Shown in pieces: positions 1-5,709 of a stretch of 5,709 nt of DNA. The notes below the pieces were generated by a model that saw only the letters and a program-made list of their open reading frames with translations, was not told the DNA's origin and searched no databases. The stretch is from positions 1-5,709 of the forward strand of contig DAOPQD010000143.1 of NCBI GenBank assembly GCA_035347995.1, in the 5' to 3' direction. Every line of letters begins with the position of its first letter. Position 1 is the first letter of the stretch. The stretch comes from JAAZNO01 sp012798275. GTDB taxonomy: Bacteria > Chloroflexota > Anaerolineae > B4-G1 > SLSP01. The position numbers were made by a program, and so were the translations under genes.

Positions 1-903
1 GTGCAGGTCACCGATGATTATCCGGACTTCCATCGCTTCCTGGAGAAATTCAAACTGCTGCGGCGCTTCTACACTTCCAGGGAAGCAGTGCAGCGCATCA
101 CCCAGGAAGCGCTCCTTGACGCCCTTGCCGACAACATCCGGTATCTGGAGCTGCGTTTCAATCCGGTGGCCCTGTCGCGGGCGCAAAGCTTCTCGCTCGG
201 CGAGGTGGTGAGCTGGGTGACCGAAGCCGTCGCAGAGAGCCAGAAACACAACGACATCCGAACCTGCCTGATTCTGCAGATCGGCCGCGAGGAATCGCTG
301 CGCGTGGCCGAGGAAATTGTGGATCTGGGGATTGCCTTTCACGGACCCGTGGTGCGGGGCATTGACCTGGCAGGCGACGAGCTCAACTACCCGGCACGCC
401 GCTTCGAGAAACCCTTTCAACGCGCGCGGGCGGCGGGCCTGCACGTCACCGTCCATGCCGGCGAAGCCAACGGCGCGGCGAGCGTCTACGACGCGGTCAC
501 TCTGCTGGGCGCCGAACGCATCGGTCACGGCATTCGCGCCGTTGAAAATTCAGAGGTCGTGCAGCTGCTCTATCAGCGCAAAATTGCCCTGGAAGTCTGT
601 CCTACCAGCAACTTCCAGACCGGGGCCGTGCCCGGCTTGACCGTGCATCCGCTGATTGACCTGTTCGGGCTACGGCTGAGGGTGACCATCAACACGGATG
701 ATCCCAGCGTGAGCGACACGACGCTGAGCGACGAATACCTGGTCGCCATCAAAGCCATCGGGCTGCCCAGGCGCCTCATTTTCCGAGCGCTGCGCAACGC
801 CATCGAGGCGGCCTTCATCCCCGACGAGGAGCGCGAAGGACTGCGAGCGCGTTTCCGCAAGGAGCTTGCCGGCTGTCCTGAAGCGCTCGAGGAATTTCAG
901 TGA
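1..903 (+). CDS. add: Adenosine deaminase, 5'-truncated by the window edge
   Basis: Zinc-dependent hydrolase that deaminates adenosine (and usually deoxyadenosine) to inosine in purine salvage; cytoplasmic. The visible 300 residues carry the family's catalytic signatures in order: DLAGDE at 122-127, HAGE at 152-155 (zinc-ligand His152 and catalytic Glu155), HGI at 176-178 (catalytic His176), PTSN at 201-204 with the following QTGAVP, and NTDDP at 231-235 (zinc-ligand Asp233 and Asp234). The N-terminal strand with the first two zinc histidines (HxH) is missing. Bacterial members are usually about 330-345 residues, so about 40 residues lie upstream and the GTG at position 1 is most likely an internal valine codon. 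The stop is TGA at 901-903. Adenine deaminase or another member of the superfamily is possible, because substrate choice cannot be read with certainty. The next gene begins 239 bases downstream, so this is probably the last gene of its unit. Confidence 0.93.
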   Translation: MQVTDDYPDFHRFLEKFKLLRRFYTSREAVQRITQEALLDALADNIRYLELRFNPVALSRAQSFSLGEVVSWVTEAVAESQKHNDIRTCLILQIGREESLRVAEEIVDLGIAFHGPVVRGIDLAGDELNYPARRFEKPFQRARAAGLHVTVHAGEANGAASVYDAVTLLGAERIGHGIRAVENSEVVQLLYQRKIALEVCPTSNFQTGAVPGLTVHPLIDLFGLRLRVTINTDDPSVSDTTLSDEYLVAIKAIGLPRRLIFRALRNAIEAAFIPDEEREGLRARFRKELAGCPEALEEFQ

Positions 904-1004
904 GACGCCATGTGCTGGCGCACACCGTGCAAGGACGAGAGTGATGTGGGAACGGGGATCTGTGTTTTATTGTCGAAGAGAGCGGCGAGGTTGAAGCGCC
1001 GTTT

Positions 1005-1027
1005 GGCTGGGGATTCCGTCCCCGGCC
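1005..1027. other. Strong intergenic hairpin (9-bp stem, 5-nt loop)
   Basis: The arms GGCTGGGGA (1005-1013) and TCCCCGGCC (1019-1027) pair over nine positions, with one G-T wobble, around the loop TTCCG. The sequence lies about 100 bases after the adenosine deaminase stop and 115 bases before the MOSC start. No T-tract follows on either strand, so it is not a standard intrinsic terminator. It could be a 3'-end processing structure, a factor-assisted terminator or a copy of a dispersed repeat. The stem is read directly from the sequence; the role is unknown. Confidence 0.5.
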
Positions 1028-1092
1028 TGACACGCTGAAGCGCGTTGTTTGAGGACGTATCAGCCCCCAGAGGGCCAAGAATTTCTGATCTG

Positions 1093-1124
1093 ATGCGTGG
1101 AATTCGTGTTCATTCGGGGCCATT
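1093..1124. repeat. Degenerate ATTCG-type decamer repeat
   Basis: Two adjacent ten-base units, ATTCGTGTTC (1102-1111) and ATTCGGGGCC (1112-1121), share seven of ten positions. A looser copy, ATGCGTGGA (1093-1101), precedes them and ATT follows at 1122. The tract ends four bases before the AAGGA ribosome binding site of the MOSC gene. It may be the decayed remnant of a simple repeat; with so few units, chance is not excluded. Confidence 0.25.
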
Positions 1125-1142
1125 TTCAAGGAAACGCCTGAA

Positions 1143-1586
1143 ATGCCACGCCTGATTGCCATCAATCGTAGTTCCGCCCGCAACGAACCCAAGACGCCCC
1201 TTCCCGCCGGCGAGCTGGTCGCCGGCTACGGCCTCGTCGGCGACGCTCACGCCGGTTTGAGCGAACGCGAAGTCAGCGTCGTGGCTATCGAAAGCATCAT
1301 CGCCGCTAATGAACGCTACAACATTCAAGCCGGCCCCGGCTCCTTTGCGGACAATCTCACCACCGAGGGACTGGATTTGAGCACCCTGCAGATAGGAAGC
1401 CGCCTGCGTGTAGGCTCCGCCCTGCTTGAGGTCGTGCAGATCGGCAAACCGCCCACCGCAGCGCACACCTACAGCTTTCACGGCGTCTCGATCCTACCCG
1501 ATGTGGGCATCTTTTGCCGCGTACTTGAAGGCGGACAGGTCGTCCCCGGCGACGCGATCGAAGTCAGCGTCAAGCCACACCCCTGA
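1143..1586 (+). CDS. MOSC domain-containing protein lacking the usual cysteine
   Basis: A 147-residue stand-alone MOSC (molybdenum cofactor sulfurase C-terminal) domain. Family members bind molybdenum-cofactor or sulfur-carrier chemistry, and several act in detoxifying N-hydroxylated compounds; the reaction of this one is not known. Visible signatures are GLVGDAHAG (30-38), a VSVVAIES strand (45-51), GSFADNLTTEGLDL (66-79), IGSRLRVGSALLEVVQIGK (84-102) and GIFCRVLEGG (122-131), the normal order and near-normal length. In many relatives IGK is followed by a conserved cysteine (IGKxC); here the stretch is IGKPPTAAH, with proline at 104. The only cysteine is Cys125. AAGGAAA at 1128-1134 lies about ten bases before the ATG and supports this start. 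No signal peptide or membrane segment is seen, so it is probably cytoplasmic. The next gene starts 59 bases downstream on the same strand. Confidence 0.88.
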   Translation: MPRLIAINRSSARNEPKTPLPAGELVAGYGLVGDAHAGLSEREVSVVAIESIIAANERYNIQAGPGSFADNLTTEGLDLSTLQIGSRLRVGSALLEVVQIGKPPTAAHTYSFHGVSILPDVGIFCRVLEGGQVVPGDAIEVSVKPHP

Positions 1587-1633
1587 GCAACGAGAGGCGC
1601 GACTGATCCACTTCACCGGCGCAGGCAGCACAC

Positions 1634-1639
1634 AAGGAG
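1634..1639 (+). promoter_or_regulatory. Strong Shine-Dalgarno site of the glycosidase-like gene
   Basis: AAGGAG sits six bases before the ATG at 1646. It is the best ribosome binding site in the window and fixes this start in preference to the in-frame methionine codons at residues 27 and 33. It also implies that this gene is translated independently of the MOSC gene upstream. Confidence 0.75.
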
Positions 1640-1645
1640 AACGCC

Positions 1646-3523
1646 ATGCCCAATTCAACCCCACCCCTGGCTGTCGGCACCCATCGGCCCGTGTACCTGT
1701 GGGCAGGACCGGGGACGATCCGCATGAATCGCCTCAAATTCATGAACGCCCCCGTCAACGAGGCTGTGCACGAGGAAGCCCACGCGCTGCAGGGCGCCGT
1801 GCGCATCGTCCAGGAGGCCCGCTGCAATTGGGCCTACCTCACCTACGACTGGGGTTTTCCGCCTGAGATTGAGGCCCAGGATTGGGAGGCCTTTCGTCAG
1901 GCGGCCCAGGTGTACCACAGCGCCGGGGCACGAGTCTTTGGCTACATCCAGACCTCGAATTACGTCTATGCCGGCAGCTACCTGGAGCGCGATTGGTACG
2001 CGCGCGATCCGCGCGGACGCCCCTTCCCCTACTACACCGGGCGCTACATGAGCTGCTGGCGCCATCCCGACTGGCGCGCGCACCTCCATGAGATGGTCGA
2101 GGGCGTGATCGCAGCCGGCGCCGATGGCGTGTTTTTTGACAATCCCTGGTACGGCATGGCGCCGCAACACAGCGCCGGCGCTTGGTTGGGCGGCGCCGGC
2201 TGCTACTGTGAACGCTGTCGTGCCGCCTTCCGCGCCGCTGCCGGCAGCGAGATCCCGCGAGCCCTGGCGCCCGAGACCGATGAGGCGTCGCGGGTCTACC
2301 TGCGCTGGCGCGCCGATCAGGTGACCGCGACGCTAGCCGAACTGGCAGATCACGCGCGGCGGCTCAACCCCGCCATCCTCATCAGCGCCAACGACTTCGA
2401 CGCGGTGATGCGTCCCAGCTTCGTCACCTACGGCATTGACCTGGCAGGACTCGCGCGCGTGCAAGACGTGGTGATGATCGAGGATTATGGGCTGGTGCAC
2501 TGGCGTCCCGAAGCAGCCGAGCTGATCAACAACGCGCTCACCCTCCGCACCGCTCGCGCCCTCATCGGAGAGACGCACTTGAGCGTGGAGCCGTACGATC
2601 AGGGCATCGGCTTCGACCAGGTCTACGCACCGCGCCGCTATCAGCAAGCCATCGCCGAAGCCACCGCCGGCGGCGCTTCCATGGTGGTCAAAGGGACGGA
2701 GTTCGTCGAAGCGGATGGGACCTTCACCCTGCTCACCGCCGAGGAATACGCCCCGCAGCGGGAAGCCATCGGCGCGATGCACCGCTGGCTCATCGAAATG
2801 GCTCCGCGTTACACGGAGCGCCAGAATCTGGCACCCGTGGGGCTATTGCATTCCGGCGATGCCCTGTGGCAGCGCTGGGATCGCGTCGCGCCACTTTACT
2901 TCAGCGCGGGACAGGCGTTGCTCATGCAGCGCGTGCCCTGGCGCGTCGTCACCCCCGAAGACGACCTGAGCGCGCTGACCGTGCTCCTGCACAGCGCGCC
3001 GCTGCCGCACGACCTGCACGTCCCTGACACCGTGCGGGTCGTGTCCCTGGCCGCGCTTCCCGGCTGGGTTCGTCCTACGCCCTCCTTCGTGGCCCGCCAT
3101 CCCGTCATCCGGCGCCTCTACGCGAGCTTTGCCGAAGCGCTCTTCCGCGCCTATTTCAAGCGGCGATGGGCGCGGCGGCTGGTGGATCGCCTGGGGCTCA
3201 CCCAAAAGCACTTCATCCCGCGCAGCATGGCCTTCGGAATCCCCTCGGTCACACGGCAGACGGCATTGCTTTCCGCGCTGGGACCCCTTCCAGGACCGCG
3301 CGTCACCGCCGCCGCGCCGGTGCTCGTCGAACACTGGCTGCAAGGGAACACCCGGCAGCTGCACCTGGTCAACTATGCCGGGACCCCGCAGCAAATCACC
3401 GTCGTCTTCGAGCAGCCGGTCAGCGGGGAAGTGCTCCGCCCGGAGAAAGCGCCGGCGTCCTTCCAGGGACAGACGTTCGAGGACGAACTCGACGTCACCC
3501 TGGTGCTGTGTTACACGCCCTGA
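1646..3523 (+). CDS. Putative TIM-barrel glycoside hydrolase-like protein (GHL6/GH42-like), substrate unknown
   Basis: A 625-residue protein with the layout of uncharacterised glycosidase-like proteins. The N-terminal barrel (about 15-385) shows strand-end motifs: YLTYDWG (64-70), VFGYIQTSNY (97-106), the MSCWRHPDWR segment (135-144), ADGVFFDNPW (159-168), a three-cysteine cluster CxCxxC (C186, C188, C191), LISAND (245-250), VVMIEDYG (275-282) and VVKGTEF (347-353). Candidate acids are Asp165, Glu279, Asp280 and Glu352; none can be assigned as nucleophile or acid/base by eye. A middle region beginning VGLLHSGDALWQRW (398-411) resembles the trimerisation/GATase-like part of GH42-type enzymes. 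The last 60 residues (from about 568, RQLHLVNYAG) look like a beta-sandwich. There is no signal peptide, so it is predicted to be cytoplasmic and would act on imported small glycosides if it is an enzyme. It lies 59 bases after the MOSC gene and 115 bases before the HIT gene. Confidence is high that it is coding, moderate for fold, low for activity. Confidence 0.8.
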   Translation: MPNSTPPLAVGTHRPVYLWAGPGTIRMNRLKFMNAPVNEAVHEEAHALQGAVRIVQEARCNWAYLTYDWGFPPEIEAQDWEAFRQAAQVYHSAGARVFGYIQTSNYVYAGSYLERDWYARDPRGRPFPYYTGRYMSCWRHPDWRAHLHEMVEGVIAAGADGVFFDNPWYGMAPQHSAGAWLGGAGCYCERCRAAFRAAAGSEIPRALAPETDEASRVYLRWRADQVTATLAELADHARRLNPAILISANDFDAVMRPSFVTYGIDLAGLARVQDVVMIEDYGLVHWRPEAAELINNALTLRTARALIGETHLSVEPYDQGIGFDQVYAPRRYQQAIAEATAGGASMVVKGTEFVEADGTFTLLTAEEYAPQREAIGAMHRWLIEMAPRYTERQNLAPVGLLHSGDALWQRWDRVAPLYFSAGQALLMQRVPWRVVTPEDDLSALTVLLHSAPLPHDLHVPDTVRVVSLAALPGWVRPTPSFVARHPVIRRLYASFAEALFRAYFKRRWARRLVDRLGLTQKHFIPRSMAFGIPSVTRQTALLSALGPLPGPRVTAAAPVLVEHWLQGNTRQLHLVNYAGTPQQITVVFEQPVSGEVLRPEKAPASFQGQTFEDELDVTLVLCYTP

Positions 3524-3638
3524 GACGTCGGCCGCAAATCTACCCAGGGCGCAATTTTTATTTCAAGAGGCATCGAAGCTAATGCGGCGCTTTCCAATGC
3601 CTGATGAGGTCCCCACGGAGAGGAAGAGCACTCAGACC

Positions 3639-4328
3639 ATGCCCGTTACCCTTGAAACCTACAGCGACGACACCCTGCGCCTGTTCCTGAGCCGCGTCCG
3701 CACCCATGATTTGACCGCGTTTCTGCGTCGTTGCACCCCCGCCGCAGTCGAGCGCGTGCTGGCGCTGCTCTCCCCTCGCACGGCAGGGATGCTGCGCGAG
3801 GCCCGCTGGGAGGAAGACACGCCGGAGCGCGTTGCCCGCGCGGAGATGCTGTTGCAACGCTGCGCTGTCGGCGCGGACCCCTGCGTCTTCTGCGCCATCC
3901 TGGAGGGCGCCGCCCCGGCCAGTTTCATCTACCGCGATGCGGCCATCGCCGCCTTCATGGATCTGTACCCGGTCACACCAGGGCACCTGCTCATCATCCC
4001 CGTCGCCCACACCCCCACGCTTGACGCTGTCGAACCGGCGGCAGCGGCGCGCCTGATGGAGCTGGCGCAGCGCTTGGGAAAAGCCCTGCTGGCCTCCGAG
4101 CTGGGATGCGACGCCTTCAACCTGTTCCTCGCCAACGGCGGCGCCGCCGGACAAGACATCTTCCATGTGCATCTGCATGTCCTGCCGCGCTTTCACGGCG
4201 ATGGCTTCGGGTTTCGCTTCCCCCATTATTATCCCCGCGAGGCGGAACGGGAGCAGCTGGATCGTCAAGCCGCCCGGCTACAAGCGCTGCTCGAGGCCCA
4301 AGCCGGGAGAAGTGAGAACCGCGCATGA
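3639..4328 (+). CDS. HIT-family nucleotide-binding protein with FliG-like N-terminal helical module
   Basis: A 229-residue protein with two parts. Residues 80-200 are a histidine-triad domain: CVFC (Cys82, Cys85; likely zinc ligands), GHLLIIPVAH (115-124), NLFLANGGAAGQ (161-172) and HVHLHV (His176, His178, His180), the catalytic triad motif. HIT proteins hydrolyse or transfer nucleotides from conjugates such as phosphoramidates or dinucleoside polyphosphates. Residues 10-75 are an all-helical module that aligns without gaps to the C-terminal part of FliG, with DLTAFLRR, the SPRTAGMLRE core and a following helix. Canonical HIT proteins of 110-150 residues lack this. The start is uncertain: ATG 3639 has GGAAGAG upstream at good spacing and precedes the conserved module; ATG 3582 (19 residues longer, AAGAGG upstream) and ATG 3597 are alternatives. 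The 3' end overlaps the LarA gene by ATGA, indicating translational coupling. Hint/Fhit-type substrate cannot be decided. Confidence 0.87.
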   Translation: MPVTLETYSDDTLRLFLSRVRTHDLTAFLRRCTPAAVERVLALLSPRTAGMLREARWEEDTPERVARAEMLLQRCAVGADPCVFCAILEGAAPASFIYRDAAIAAFMDLYPVTPGHLLIIPVAHTPTLDAVEPAAAARLMELAQRLGKALLASELGCDAFNLFLANGGAAGQDIFHVHLHVLPRFHGDGFGFRFPHYYPREAEREQLDRQAARLQALLEAQAGRSENRA

Positions 4329-5602
4329 AATTCAGCCTGCCTTACGGCCAAGGCCACCTGCAGTTGGAGCTGCCCCCACCCTGGCAGGCAGACTGGATCG
4401 CACCGGCGCCAGTCGCTGCGGCGCACGACCCCGCAGGCGCCGTCATAGCGGCGCTCGCGGCCCCCGTCGGCGGCGTGCGGTTGGAGGATTTGCGGGGCGC
4501 GCGCTCCGCGGCCATCGCCATCAATGACAAGACCCGGCCAGTGCCCCATGACCTGCTGCTCCCCCCGCTGCTGGCACGCCTGGAGGCGTTGGGACTACCG
4601 CCGGCGGCGATCACCCTGTTGATTGCCACCGGCGCTCACGCTCCCCTGGCAGCGGAAGAGTTCAAGCGCGTGCTGCCGGCCGCCATCATGGCGCGCTATC
4701 CCGTGCGCTCCCACGACTGCGACGACGAGGCCAATCTGTGTTACCTGGGGCAGACGCAGCGCGGCACCCCCGTCTGGATGAACCGGCATTTTGTTGAAGC
4801 GGAACTGCGGCTCGTCGTGGGCAACGTCGAGCCGCATCAGTTCCAGGGCTTTTCCGGCGGGGCCAAGAGCGCCGCGATTGGGCTGGGAGGGCGCGTCACC
4901 ATCAACACCAATCATGCCCTGCTGCGTGACCCCCGAGCGCGCCCCTGCGGCTACGCCGATAATCCCATGCGCCAGGACGTCGAAGAAATCGGGGAGCTGG
5001 CGGGAATTCATTTCGCGCTCAACGCCGTCCTCACGCCAGAAAAAGCCCTGGCGCATGTCGTCGCGGGCACGCCGCGCGCCGTGATGGAAAGCGCCATACC
5101 CCTCGCGCGCGCCATCTTCGAGGTCGCCATCGTCGCCCCCTACGATCTCGTCATCGTCGCGGCCGGCGGCCATCCCAAGGACCTCAACCTCTACCAGGCG
5201 CAGAAGGCCCTGGCGCACGCCTCGCTGGCGGTGAAAGAACAGGGGCTGATCATCCTGGTCGCCGCCTGCCCCGAAGGCCTCGGTAGCCGGGAGTACGAGC
5301 GGTGGATGCTGGACCACGGCCCCCGCTCCATTCCCGAAGTCTTCGCGCGCTTCGAACAGGAGGGCTTCCGGGTGGGACCGCACAAGGCGCTGCTCCTCGC
5401 CCGCGACGTGAGGCGCTTGCGCGGCGTGTGGCTGGTCTCCGAAATGCCCCCGTCGCTCGTGCAGCAGGTACTGCTCACGCCGGCGAGCCTGGACGAGGCC
5501 CTGCGCTCAGCCCTGGAGCTGCTGCCGTCTGGGGCTCGCATCGGCGTCATGCCGGTAGGAAATGCCACCGTCCCACGTCTGGAAGAAAGCGCCATGGGCT
5601 AA
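4325..5602 (+). CDS. larA: LarA-family nickel-dependent racemase/epimerase (DUF2088 family)
   Basis: A 425-residue protein of the lactate racemase family, which interconverts stereoisomers of 2-hydroxy acids by hydride transfer to a nickel-pincer nucleotide cofactor. Visible signatures are NDKTRPVP (67-74), IATGAHAP (100-107), VGNVEPHQFQGFSGGAKSAA (165-184), TNHALL (195-200) and GGHPKDLNLYQAQKAL (281-296). By alignment to the characterised Lactiplantibacillus enzyme, Lys181 would carry the cofactor thioamide link and His105, His171 and His197 are the cofactor/nickel and catalytic histidines; Asp68, Arg71 and Lys285 sit in other conserved motifs. All are intact, so an active enzyme is expected. 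Length is normal. Homologues also act on malate, phenyllactate and sugar acids such as gluconate, so lactate is not certain and the symbol denotes the family. The start ATG lies inside the HIT stop (ATGA at 4325-4328), with GGGAGA about 15 bases upstream. The cofactor genes larB, larC and larE are not in the window. No membrane segment is seen. Confidence 0.9.
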   Translation: MKFSLPYGQGHLQLELPPPWQADWIAPAPVAAAHDPAGAVIAALAAPVGGVRLEDLRGARSAAIAINDKTRPVPHDLLLPPLLARLEALGLPPAAITLLIATGAHAPLAAEEFKRVLPAAIMARYPVRSHDCDDEANLCYLGQTQRGTPVWMNRHFVEAELRLVVGNVEPHQFQGFSGGAKSAAIGLGGRVTINTNHALLRDPRARPCGYADNPMRQDVEEIGELAGIHFALNAVLTPEKALAHVVAGTPRAVMESAIPLARAIFEVAIVAPYDLVIVAAGGHPKDLNLYQAQKALAHASLAVKEQGLIILVAACPEGLGSREYERWMLDHGPRSIPEVFARFEQEGFRVGPHKALLLARDVRRLRGVWLVSEMPPSLVQQVLLTPASLDEALRSALELLPSGARIGVMPVGNATVPRLEESAMG

Positions 5603-5626
5603 CGCACACTCTGCAAGCATGAAAAT

Positions 5627-5709
5627 GTGAGTGGCGAGTGGTGAGTGGCGAGTGGTGAGTTGCGAGTTGCGAGTTGCGAGTTGCGAGTTGTGAGTTGTGA
5701 GTTGCGAGT
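5627..5709. repeat. GYGAGTK heptamer tandem array, running off the window
   Basis: Eleven complete seven-base units and a six-base twelfth follow each other without gaps from 5627. Only two positions vary: position 2 is T or C and position 7 is G or T. Units 1-4 alternate GTGAGTG and GCGAGTG, units 5-11 end in T, and units 6-9 are identical GCGAGTT. The array begins 24 bases after the LarA stop and is cut by the window edge, so its full length is unknown. TGA occurs in the GTGAGTK units, so the tract is unlikely to be coding on the + strand. Origin by slipped-strand expansion is likely. Confidence 0.95.

Noticed and set aside
1..3. GTG as the true start of the adenosine deaminase gene
   Set aside because: The protein would lack the N-terminal HxH zinc ligands and about 40 family residues; the reading frame simply begins at the window edge.
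919..933. CGCACAC..TGCAAG after the adenosine deaminase stop, matching 5603-5617 after the LarA stop at 13 of 15 bases
   Set aside because: A rough estimate suggests many 13-of-15 matches are expected by chance in a window of this size, and the match weakens on extension.
1206..1226. Perfect 8-bp inverted repeat (GCCGGCGA and TCGCCGGC, 5-base loop) near the start of the MOSC gene
   Set aside because: It lies in coding sequence and encodes an ordinary stretch (AGELVAG); GC-rich codons readily produce such palindromes. No sign of regulation.
1655..2170. Long open frames on the minus strand, for example opposite the glycosidase-like, HIT and LarA genes
   Set aside because: They mirror high-GC codon use of the + strand genes, have no recognisable domains and overlap well-supported proteins fully.
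2171..2182. Twelve-base palindrome AGCGCCGGCGCT inside the glycosidase-like gene
   Set aside because: Expected in GC-rich coding sequence; no partner copy or regulatory setting.
3551..3563. T-rich stretch after the glycosidase-like gene as a terminator
   Set aside because: No stem of more than three base pairs precedes it; it lies between co-directional genes.
3129..3638. Extension of the HIT reading frame upstream into the glycosidase-like gene
   Set aside because: The extra residues are a low-complexity Arg/Ser/Pro-rich shadow; the FliG-like module begins only after ATG 3639.
5603..5629. Possible terminator hairpin after the LarA gene (CACA pairing with TGTG)
   Set aside because: Four base pairs with a 17-base loop and no T-tract is too weak to call.

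Overview
This is a GC-rich bacterial window with five genes, all on the + strand, and no RNA gene, CRISPR array or transposase that I can see. The gene mix (adenosine deaminase, a stand-alone MOSC protein, a cytoplasmic glycosidase-like protein, a HIT protein and a LarA-family protein), the base composition and a GYGAGTK heptamer array suggest a Chloroflexota-like environmental bacterium. That taxonomic guess is weak; nothing in the window is a decisive marker.

Layout: 1-903 is the C-terminal 300 codons of an adenosine deaminase whose start lies upstream of the window. 904-1142 is a non-coding gap with a strong 9-bp hairpin flanked by an 8-bp direct repeat, and a degenerate ATTCG-type decamer repeat just before the next gene. 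1143-1586 encodes a MOSC-domain protein without the family's usual cysteine. 1646-3523 encodes a 625-residue TIM-barrel glycosidase-like protein of unknown substrate. 3639-4328 encodes a HIT-family protein whose N-terminal 75 or so residues look like a FliG-type helical module. 4325-5602 encodes a LarA-family nickel-pincer racemase/epimerase that overlaps the HIT gene by ATGA. From 5627 to the window edge runs a heptamer tandem array.

How the genes may work together: the adenosine deaminase is separated from the rest by the hairpin gap and is probably a purine-salvage gene of its own unit. The MOSC, glycosidase-like, HIT and LarA genes are co-directional with gaps of 59 and 115 bases and then an overlap, so they could be one transcript. 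The only tight link is HIT-LarA. LarA enzymes use a nickel cofactor derived from a nicotinic acid nucleotide, and HIT proteins act on nucleotide conjugates, so the pair may be linked through cofactor chemistry; this is inference. The cofactor genes larB, larC and larE are not in the window.

The most unusual points are the FliG-like/HIT fusion, the HIT-LarA coupling and the heptamer array with its internal higher-order pattern.
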